5,998 bases of DNA from Marinagarivorans sp. UBA5868 (GTDB lineage Bacteria > Pseudomonadota > Gammaproteobacteria > Pseudomonadales > Cellvibrionaceae), in NCBI GenBank assembly GCA_002432095.1, contig DJFQ01000175.1, forward strand, positions 12,286-18,283, in the 5' to 3' direction. The notes under the pieces were generated by a model. It was not told the origin of the DNA. It saw only the letters and a program-made list of their open reading frames with translations, and ran no database searches. Positions 1 through 5,661 of the stretch are shown here, piece after piece. The position numbers and the translations under genes were made by a program. The stretch's first letter is position 1. The number at the start of each line of letters is the position of its first letter.

Positions 1-1034
1 GGACTCTGATAAACCCGCTGCAAATGCGCCGGAGCCACACTCATGGGGCCGAGCTTGCCGCGGTTTTTATCGGTCCAGCTGACAAAGTAGCTAAAGCGAA
101 TTCCCGCTTGGTGCATTTCCTCAATCAACGGCACACCGCCAAACTCCGTGAGCGCGATCATTTTGCGTCCGTTATGGCGTTTCAGCAGCGGCGTCCACTG
201 CTCCCTAAGCAATGACGTTCGATCTGCGGGATAGGCATCCAGTCCAATGATGTCCACCAGATCGTCGCCGGGATACCAATCCTCGTCCTCATTGGTAAGC
301 ACCCAGAGGAGATTGTTCAGGCCGTGAAGATCGGTCATGCGCACAAACATCAGCCGCCAGAGATCTTTAAACGCTTCAGAACCTTTTGCCCCCCACCAGA
401 ACCAACCACCCTCCGCTGCGTGCAGCGGCCGCCAAAGTACTGGAATATCTAGCTCCGCCAAACGTTTTAACTGCACCGCTATGGCATCTATATCACGCAG
501 CAAGGCTTGGTGTTCAGAGCTGGTGGGATTGCGCAAGGCATAGCGCAGATTGAATTCCGACGCGACGGCGTAAAACCCGCGATGCCAAGGCTCGCGGTCG
601 TCGTTAAGCAAGTGCATAGGCGCATTCCAATGCCAGCTGAGGCTCAATACCACGCCTTGTTCCTTTGCCATGCGAATGGCGTCCTCAATAAGACCGTCCG
701 GATCGGCGCCGTAGGCTTGGCGTGATGGCGAATATTCCACCAGATCCAGGCTGATGATCACCGGTCGCCGGTCTGCCGTTTTCGCAATGTACTCGGCGGC
801 TTGGTAGCGGCCCTCCTCCTTGTAATCCACTTGGCCGGACAAGGTTGTTTTGCCATAGGACTCGTTCAATAACATAAACAAGGATCGGGCGCTGCCCGAC
901 AAATCGGGATTGGCCGGCACGGGCGCCACCGGGTGCATATCCGGCACCGGCTCTGGCGTACGCTCACACGCAGCGAGCAGCATTAACAAAAGCCAGCAAA
1001 ACCAGCAGCGAAGTGTGTATGAGAAAACCAACAT
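1..1034 (-). CDS. GH26 beta-mannanase-like outer-membrane lipoprotein, 3' end outside window, catalytic acid/base Glu replaced by Ala
   Basis: The minus-strand frame stays open from the ATG at 1034-1032 to the window edge (344 codons seen); the family normally ends soon after the His-Leu-x-x-Val-Tyr segment visible here, so little is missing. Residues 1-23 form a lipoprotein signal with lipobox Leu-Ala-Ala-Cys (Cys23, then Glu24), which suggests outer-membrane anchoring; a Pro-rich linker follows. GH26 landmarks in order are GKTTLSGQ (61-68), EYSPSR (100-105), WHWNAP (134-139), WRPLH (201-205), GGWFWWGAKG (209-218), WYPGDD (253-258) and LTEFGG (295-300), where Glu297 is the expected nucleophile. 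GH26 enzymes are mainly endo-beta-1,4-mannanases with a retaining mechanism. The residue after His205, normally the acid/base Glu, is Ala206, so activity on natural mannan is doubtful. No strong ribosome binding site precedes the ATG, but the next in-frame ATG (codon 18) would destroy the signal peptide. The family call is firm; catalysis is uncertain. Confidence 0.93.
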   Translation of the reverse strand, partial: MLVFSYTLRCWFCWLLLMLLAACERTPEPVPDMHPVAPVPANPDLSGSARSLFMLLNESYGKTTLSGQVDYKEEGRYQAAEYIAKTADRRPVIISLDLVEYSPSRQAYGADPDGLIEDAIRMAKEQGVVLSLSWHWNAPMHLLNDDREPWHRGFYAVASEFNLRYALRNPTSSEHQALLRDIDAIAVQLKRLAELDIPVLWRPLHAAEGGWFWWGAKGSEAFKDLWRLMFVRMTDLHGLNNLLWVLTNEDEDWYPGDDLVDIIGLDAYPADRTSLLREQWTPLLKRHNGRKMIALTEFGGVPLIEEMHQAGIRFSYFVSWTDKNRGKLGPMSVAPAHLQRVYQS

Positions 1035-1160
1035 GATGGTTGTGTTATCCAGATCGTCTTGTCTTTTATTGTTATCAAACCCCGGCGGCGCCGGCCTGCC
1101 AGTTTAACCCGAATGGGTCCGCACGTGGCTGCAGACACATTGGCCCCGTCAGCGCCGCCC

Positions 1161-1188
1161 GTCCGCCGTCATCCCCTTGACGGAGGAC
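1161..1188. repeat. Imperfect inverted repeat, 10 paired bases with one mismatch
   Basis: The arms are GTCC-g-CCGTCA and TGACGG-a-GGAC around a 6-base loop, tcccct. All ten arm bases pair; only the internal g1165/a1184 position is mismatched. No T-run follows on either strand and the element lies between divergent genes, so an operator or mRNA leader structure is likelier than a terminator. A further CCGTCA copy begins 20 bp upstream of the left-arm copy (1146 versus 1166). Confidence 0.5.
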
Positions 1189-1246
1189 CCATTTATAAGT
1201 TGGCCGCATCGCCCGCGCAGTTGATTAGCTTCGCTGGTCTTAATGG

Positions 1247-1265
1247 CTCCCGTTTTTCGCGGGAG
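1247..1265. repeat. 6-bp inverted repeat, possible hairpin
   Basis: CTCCCG (1247-1252) and CGGGAG (1260-1265) are perfect complements around a 7-base loop, tttttcg. The element runs directly into the odd palindrome GTGAC-g-GTCAC at 1265-1275. No T-tract follows the stem on the plus strand, so it is not a convincing terminator. Its function is unknown; it sits 163 bp upstream of the cytochrome start codon. Confidence 0.4.
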
Positions 1266-1428
1266 TGACGGTCACCAGCCACCACACCTCATTTGTCGAT
1301 TTAGATAATACACAAGTTAATATTTGCGCCATTTTTGTCCGACTGCTAACCAAATGTCCGGCACTTAATTGTCTTGTCACGGCATTTTGTTATGGTTTCT
1401 GCTCCCGCTCCCAAGGAGATAAAAAGCC

Positions 1429-2805
1429 ATGAAGAAAAAAATCCTTACCTGTATTTTTGCCGCAGCCGTGCTGCATACTCAACAAAGCCAAGCAGAGCCA
1501 CCCAACAGCTATATGCCGGTGGTGGACAAAGAATCATTTGAGGATGTGAAGAAACGCTTAAGCAAACAAAAACCCAAAGCAGAGGAGCGCTTTCGTGATT
1601 TGTTAAAGGAGCGTTATGACCTCGCTGACCGGGCTATTTCCGGAATCAGCATGACCAGGGGCAAAAAAATTCAGGAAGGGGTGCGGGTCAAGTTGGCCAA
1701 AAATACGTCGTGGGACCAATTGGCAGCCATGACACCAGAGGAAATCCGACAGAAAAATATGTGGCCAGCGGGCTTTTATCCATTGCCCCACGAGCTCCAC
1801 CAAGAAGGGGGAATGCTGTTTCCACAATTCCATATCGACAAAATCCGCGAGCAGGACAAACGGGATCTCGCGCGCTTCGATATCTCCTACCAATTGCCGG
1901 ACCACTTCCTGCCAGAATTTCCACCAGCAATTTTTCTCACTACCCGCCCGGATCTCGGCGATGTTTCCCAAGGTCAGGTAGTGACCATCGCCAATTACTA
2001 CGCATTGTTCAACGGCATTCTCAACCCCAAACAACTGGACGGTCTACGCCTGCTGGTCACACCTACCATGCAACAACAGTTTAATGCCACCAGCGACCGG
2101 CGCTCGAATGAACCGAGCTTGGGTGTCACCTGCTTTGATTGCCATGTCAACGGCCACACCAACGCCGCAACACATTTGGTTGGTGATATTCGGCCACAGG
2201 AACACCGCCGCCGGATTGACACACCAACATTGCGAGGAGTGAATATTCAACGCCTTTTCGGTTCCCAGCGCGCGTTAAAAACCATCGAGGATTTTAGCGA
2301 GTTCGAGCAGCGCGCAGCCTATTTTGACGGCGATCCGGTTATCGCCACCAAAAAAGGCGTCAATATTTTAGAGCGCGGAAGCGAGGTGCATAATATGTCG
2401 GAATTTCAGGCCATTCTGAACTTCCCGCCGGCGCCAAAATTAAATGTGTTCGGACGCCTGGATCCAAGCAAAGCTACAGAAGCCGAGTTGCGCGGTGAAG
2501 AGATTTTTCACAGCAAAGCCCAGTGCGCTACCTGTCACGTACCGCCGTACTATACCGACAACACCATGCATGACCTTAAGCTGGATCGCTTTTATCAACC
2601 GCGCAATATTCTCGGGCGAGTAGCCAGCGCTGAGGGGCCCATCAAGACATTCCCGTTGCGTGGTCTCAAGGAATCGGCGCCCTATCTGCATGACGGCAGA
2701 TTATTGACCATTGCCGATACCGTGGAGTTTTTTAATCTAGTATTGGGAACTCAACTGACAGAAACAGAGAAATCTGATTTAGTGGCGTTTTTACTGACGC
2801 TCTAA
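1429..2805 (+). CDS. Exported di-heme c-type cytochrome, cytochrome c peroxidase/MauG-like
   Basis: The product has 458 residues. A Sec signal peptide (Lys-rich start, hydrophobic 5-15, likely cleavage after Ser-Gln-Ala at residue 22) sends it to the periplasm. Two CXXCH covalent heme sites are visible: CFDCH at 235-239 and CATCH at 366-370. Between them lies DTPTLRG, and after the second come FPLRGLKE and APYLHDG (417-423), the latter typical of di-heme cytochrome c peroxidase and MauG-type proteins. The spacing of the two hemes (131 residues) fits that family. The roughly 210 residues before the first heme are charged, lack a CXXCH and were not recognised; they make the protein longer than classical peroxidases (about 320-360). 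Its redox substrate cannot be told from sequence. The start is supported by AAGGAG at 1413-1418, 10 bases upstream. Transcription ends at the terminator after 2837. Peroxidase activity is inference; an electron-transfer or oxidase role is possible. Confidence 0.88.
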   Translation: MKKKILTCIFAAAVLHTQQSQAEPPNSYMPVVDKESFEDVKKRLSKQKPKAEERFRDLLKERYDLADRAISGISMTRGKKIQEGVRVKLAKNTSWDQLAAMTPEEIRQKNMWPAGFYPLPHELHQEGGMLFPQFHIDKIREQDKRDLARFDISYQLPDHFLPEFPPAIFLTTRPDLGDVSQGQVVTIANYYALFNGILNPKQLDGLRLLVTPTMQQQFNATSDRRSNEPSLGVTCFDCHVNGHTNAATHLVGDIRPQEHRRRIDTPTLRGVNIQRLFGSQRALKTIEDFSEFEQRAAYFDGDPVIATKKGVNILERGSEVHNMSEFQAILNFPPAPKLNVFGRLDPSKATEAELRGEEIFHSKAQCATCHVPPYYTDNTMHDLKLDRFYQPRNILGRVASAEGPIKTFPLRGLKESAPYLHDGRLLTIADTVEFFNLVLGTQLTETEKSDLVAFLLTL

Positions 2806-2836
2806 ATATTCACAAAAACGTCAACAGCAATTACTT

Positions 2837-2859
2837 AAGCGGGCCACGGCCCGCTTTTT
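2837..2859 (+). terminator. Rho-independent terminator of the cytochrome gene
   Basis: AAGCGGGCC (2837-2845) pairs with GGCCCGCTT (2848-2856). Allowing a 4-base loop, this gives an 8-bp GC-rich stem followed by a T run to 2859, starting 31 bases after the cytochrome stop codon. The flank on the other strand is not T-rich after the stem, so the element chiefly serves the plus strand. It also separates the cytochrome from the converging gene at 2882. Confidence 0.88.
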
Positions 2860-2881
2860 ATGCGCCTTTTATGCCTTTTTA

Positions 2882-3769
2882 TTATGCTGGCAGGGCGACG
2901 GGGCTCTCGACGGGCTCATCCAAACTTTTCACCCAAACCCCAACTTGCAGCCCCGCTCCTGGCGGCCCTACGTAAGCGCCAGCAACCGGGGGGACGGAGG
3001 CCGGATTATGAGACACCGCGATCGTAATATGGTCAGGACCGACAACACAATTTGAGGTTGGATCGAATCCCTTCCAGCCGCCGCCGGGAATATACACTTC
3101 AGCCCAGGCATGAGTGGCACCGGGAATTTCCGAAGGCCCTATGGTGTTGAGGTAACCGCTGACAAATCGTGCAGCAAAACCACAGCGACGCGCAGTGAGA
3201 ATAAAAAGATTGGCAAAATCCCGACAGGAGCCGGAGCCTAGCTTCAACGTCTGCTCGGCTGTTTGCACACCCTCCTCTTCACGAATTCGGTAGTCAAAAT
3301 CTTTGTGAATCCGCTCCATAAGACTATGGAGAAACTCAAACGTTTGCACACCTTCGGCGCCTTGCTGAACCGCCTTTACCCAGACGTTAAACCGACGACC
3401 GGTAGAACCTTTTGGAACGATTAAATAAGGACGCAAAAACAAGCGATGTTCCCGCGTATAGGCAAACGGATAGTTCACTGCATAATCGTCGACGATAAAA
3501 TCCAGCGGCGCGACGTTGTAATGTTGAATATCCACTTCACTGTAGATTTCCAATCGATCCGATTGCTCAGTAAATTCCGCTATAGCGATTGAATTATCTT
3601 CGATATCACGCACCCAACGCAGCGACGCCGTAGGACTAATGCGCAGGACTGAAGATTCAATACGCAGCTCATGACTTTCTCTCGGCCGTAGCATTAAATA
3701 ATGGGGGTTCAGAGTCACGGGTGCAGAGAAGGTATAGGCCGTCTGGTGAATAATTTTATAGCGCTTCAT
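2882..3769 (-). CDS. Transglutaminase-like domain protein with bacterial transglutaminase N-terminal region
   Basis: The 295-residue product matches the usual length and layout of bacterial transglutaminase-like proteins: an N-terminal beta-rich domain (about 1-85, beginning KRYKIIHQTAYTFS), then a papain-like core. The catalytic triad is visible as Cys182 in GSGSCRDFANL, His220 in GATHAWAEVY and Asp236 in GFDPTSN. There is no signal peptide or membrane segment, so it is probably cytoplasmic. The family includes peptidases and amidases, and substrates are mostly unknown; true cross-linking activity should not be assumed. In many genomes such genes sit beside alpha-E domain or ATP-grasp-like partners, but neither is visible here. 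The in-frame TAA just upstream (TAA CCC GCT ATG) fixes the start at 3769. The ribosome binding site is weak: GGAT about 10 bases upstream, with AAGGA further away. The gene converges on the cytochrome gene, 76 bp apart. Confidence 0.9.
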   Translation of the reverse strand: MKRYKIIHQTAYTFSAPVTLNPHYLMLRPRESHELRIESSVLRISPTASLRWVRDIEDNSIAIAEFTEQSDRLEIYSEVDIQHYNVAPLDFIVDDYAVNYPFAYTREHRLFLRPYLIVPKGSTGRRFNVWVKAVQQGAEGVQTFEFLHSLMERIHKDFDYRIREEEGVQTAEQTLKLGSGSCRDFANLFILTARRCGFAARFVSGYLNTIGPSEIPGATHAWAEVYIPGGGWKGFDPTSNCVVGPDHITIAVSHNPASVPPVAGAYVGPPGAGLQVGVWVKSLDEPVESPVALPA

Positions 3770-3858
3770 AGCGGGTTAAATCCGAAAGAATCCTTAAGAA
3801 AAGCATCCTTGCCTTTAGCCATCCAACGCCATTCATTGGTGTTTGGTCGTCCATTAGG

Positions 3859-3884
3859 CAATTAGAAACTGCTGTCAATTAGAA
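3859..3884. repeat. 9-bp direct repeat CAATTAGAA, two copies
   Basis: CAATTAGAA occurs at 3859-3867 and 3876-3884, 17 bp apart, overlapping the stop codon of the outer-membrane protein gene. On the minus strand a perfect TTGACA (3878-3873) lies in the spacing and could be a -35 element for the transglutaminase-like gene, but the best -10 at 16 bp (TAATGG) is poor. This may be chance in AT-rich sequence. Confidence 0.3.
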
Positions 3885-4496
3885 CGTGAACTTAGCGCCG
3901 ACTTTAATAGTGTCGATGTCAGTGTCCGAATCGCTCAACTGCACTGGCCAATCCGAATCATCCACCTCTACTTTATAGCGGTTGTACTCCACAGAAATAT
4001 TCAACGGGTCTGCCACAACAAAATTCATACCGATGCCGTAAAAAATCTGTTCGTCATCGAAGTCATCCTGAAAGCCGGCCAGCTCAACATCCACTGTGGA
4101 AAAAAATTGTCCCGCTTTCGCGTAGATATTAAAGTTGTCGCTCAGCGGCAGAAAACCTACCGCAGCCACACCCCAACCATCCACGTCCGCAGAGGCGATG
4201 TCACCGCCGTATTCACCAAAATCTGCGTAGTTCAACTCCACGCCGAGGAACGGAATAAAACGATAGCCCACGAGCAATTCGTAGTAATCGTTATCGTCTT
4301 CAAAGTCGCCGCCGCGGGATTTAAACATTCCGTAGTTGGCCCCGATATAGGGGCCAGTATCGTTGCGATTGGAATAGTTTTGGTTGTTATAGCCTTGCGC
4401 GTAAGCTGATGACGCCATGGCAACAGAAGAACAAGCGAGAGTAGCAGCTAACAATAATTTTTTCGTTACGTTTAGCTCGGTATTGCCTAGTTTCAT
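3879..4496 (-). CDS. Small outer-membrane beta-barrel protein (porin-like, OmpA/OmpW-size barrel)
   Basis: The preferred start is the ATG at 4496-4494, giving 205 residues, because AAGGA (4509-4505) lies 8 bases upstream; an upstream in-frame ATG at 4526 lacks this site. Residues 1-33 form a signal peptide (Lys12-Lys13, hydrophobic core, Ala-Tyr-Ala then Gln34). The mature protein shows alternating hydrophobic/aromatic strands typical of an eight-stranded barrel: GPYIGANYGMF (48-58), YYELLVGYRF (71-80), LGVELNYADFG (84-94), GWGVAAVGFLPL (107-118), FNIYAKAGQFF (122-132), FYGIGMNFVV (152-161), ISVEYNRYKV (167-176) and IKVGAKFTF (197-205). The C-terminal Phe is the usual signal for the BAM assembly machinery. 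Loops are Asp-rich (64-70, 144-149, 179-195). The ligand or role is unknown; such barrels can be structural, adhesive or small-solute channels. A perfect palindrome precedes the ribosome binding site. Confidence 0.9.
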   Translation of the reverse strand: MKLGNTELNVTKKLLLAATLACSSVAMASSAYAQGYNNQNYSNRNDTGPYIGANYGMFKSRGGDFEDDNDYYELLVGYRFIPFLGVELNYADFGEYGGDIASADVDGWGVAAVGFLPLSDNFNIYAKAGQFFSTVDVELAGFQDDFDDEQIFYGIGMNFVVADPLNISVEYNRYKVEVDDSDWPVQLSDSDTDIDTIKVGAKFTF

Positions 4497-4511
4497 GGTC
4501 GTTTTCCTTCT

Positions 4512-4531
4512 TGTAATTGAACTCAATTACA
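4512..4531. promoter_or_regulatory. Perfect 9-bp-arm palindrome upstream of the outer-membrane protein gene, candidate operator
   Basis: TGTAATTGA (4512-4520) and TCAATTACA (4523-4531) are exact complements around the dinucleotide ac. On the minus strand the element ends one base before the GAAGGA ribosome binding site (4510-4505), so it would lie in the promoter or 5' leader. A two-fold symmetric AT-rich site of this size suits a dimeric repressor; an RNA hairpin next to the ribosome binding site is the alternative. Candidate -10 sequences nearby (such as TATAGC on the minus strand) are weak, so the promoter itself is not called. Confidence 0.5.
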
Positions 4532-4713
4532 CTAGAGCAAACGCTATACCAACCGCATTAAATGCTTAAAATACTGACGATTTAAAAAATTTAGCGGTAT
4601 TAAACAGGCTAACAACCAATAGATTTGTAACTTTTCTGGGACGGATTGCAATCTTTGCCAAAAGTTCATTTAGTCCGGCGAGGTTAGTAATCGATAGCGC
4701 TGTGCTACAAATG

Positions 4714-5661
4714 TTAAACGCCGAGGGTTTCGCCAACACCAATATTGTTGACGCAATACCATTTGGCGCCAAGCGGGCCCAACCGGTTGTCAAAGGGATC
4801 GGCGCGGACAAACAGCGCAGCGACAGGATCTCCCGTAGCGACCAATAGTCTGGATCCGGATTTATCCAAAACAAGGCCCGGTTGCCGGCAAGGTTGATGC
4901 AACTCCACCAACTCGGCGTCGCTGATACACAGGACGCGACCTTTATGACGAGTACGAAAATAACTTCCTGCCGATGCACTGCGAATGTGATTACGCAAAA
5001 CCTGAGCGCTTGACGACCAATCTAACCAGATGTCTTTCGCCTGCGGGCGATTAAAATAACTCGCAGAACTTTCGTTTTGCGGTTCCCCAGGCTCGCCTAC
5101 TTTAGCAAGGGCAAGCCCCACGGTTTCTTTAGCGCGGCGGGCAATACGCCGGGCCAAGCTCGCATAGTTATCGCCGTCGTAAATTGACAAGCTCGATTGA
5201 AACAAAATATTCCCCGCATCAATTTTCGGAGTGAGGTAATGAAAGGTAACACCCGTTTGCTTTTCGCCTTCCCGCAACACCGAAGCAATCGGCGAAGCGC
5301 CCCGGTGAAAGGGCAATAATGACGGATGCGAATTCACCACCGCCCGCGTCGGCAGCTCAATGGTTTCCGGTTTCAGAATCTCCCCCCAACCCGCCACCAC
5401 AATAATGTCTGGAGCCAATGCCTTTACACGCGCGGAAAATTCGGCGGAATTCGCCGATCGCATTTGCAAGATTGGAAAATTGTGTTGTTCTGCAAAGGTT
5501 ATGTTATCGGCAAGAAAACGGCGTTTAATACGGGTTTTAAGGTTGGGTTTGCTGCGCGCTTCCCAAGGAAAAAAACCAATGATTTGATGCTCACTGGCGA
5601 GAATTCCCTCCAGCACGCCGCGAGCAAAATCTCCGCTGCCAAGAAGCAATACCTTATGCAT
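4714..5661 (-). CDS. Formyltransferase-family enzyme, methionyl-tRNA formyltransferase-like, substrate unknown
   Basis: The 315-residue product has the two-domain plan of methionyl-tRNA formyltransferase: an N-terminal formyl-transferase Rossmann domain (about 1-185) and a C-terminal OB-fold-like domain (about 208-290, with LDWS at 213-216 and LLVATGD at 272-278). The catalytic triad is present at normal spacing: Asn110 and His112 in NSHPSLLPFHRG, and Asp148 in KIDAGNIL. These enzymes transfer formyl from 10-formyltetrahydrofolate to an amine. Several features depart from housekeeping methionyl-tRNA formyltransferase: the early loop 33-55 is Arg/Lys-rich (PWEARSKPNLKTRIKRRF) rather than the usual Pro-Asp-Arg-Pro-type loop, and the gene is not beside deformylase or rsmB. 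A sugar-nucleotide or other amine formyltransferase, or a second tRNA enzyme, are all possible. The start at 5661 has only a weak ribosome binding site (GATGGG). The enzyme should be cytoplasmic. Confidence 0.87.
   Translation of the reverse strand: MHKVLLLGSGDFARGVLEGILASEHQIIGFFPWEARSKPNLKTRIKRRFLADNITFAEQHNFPILQMRSANSAEFSARVKALAPDIIVVAGWGEILKPETIELPTRAVVNSHPSLLPFHRGASPIASVLREGEKQTGVTFHYLTPKIDAGNILFQSSLSIYDGDNYASLARRIARRAKETVGLALAKVGEPGEPQNESSASYFNRPQAKDIWLDWSSSAQVLRNHIRSASAGSYFRTRHKGRVLCISDAELVELHQPCRQPGLVLDKSGSRLLVATGDPVAALFVRADPFDNRLGPLGAKWYCVNNIGVGETLGV

Larger units (their letters stand above)
1035..1428. promoter_or_regulatory. Divergent intergenic region between the GH26 lipoprotein and cytochrome genes
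   Basis: This 394-bp stretch separates two genes transcribed away from each other, so it should carry both promoters. I found no convincing protein-coding frame; the short plus-strand frames here are GC-rich and Pro/Arg-rich with no recognisable domain. It contains several inverted repeats (1161-1188, 1247-1265, 1265-1275) and four copies of the hexamer TGACGG or its complement between 1146 and 1271. A weak candidate promoter for the cytochrome gene is TTGTCT (1369-1374) and TATGGT (1391-1396), 16 bp apart, each matching four of six consensus bases. An isolated GATAAT lies at 1304-1309. I could not place a promoter for the GH26 gene with any confidence. Confidence 0.5.

Noticed and set aside
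1043..1076. Two TGTTATC copies (1043-1049 and 1070-1076) just upstream of the GH26 start
   Set aside because: A 7-bp repeat in AT-rich sequence is expected by chance, and there is no further symmetry.
1059..1268. A 69-codon plus-strand frame in the divergent region
   Set aside because: It has no ribosome binding site and a low-complexity Pro/Arg/Ala composition, and it overlaps the inverted repeats; it looks like chance openness in GC-rich sequence.
1603..2034. Long minus-strand frame opposite the cytochrome gene
   Set aside because: It lies wholly inside the well-supported cytochrome gene on the other strand, shows no domain and has no ribosome binding site.
4566..4713. A minus-strand frame that runs through the end of the formyltransferase gene and 148 bp beyond its stop, possibly a frameshifted C-terminal extension
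   Set aside because: The formyltransferase already has a complete C-terminal domain and typical length, the extra frame has no start codon of its own after the stop, and the tail resembles no known domain.
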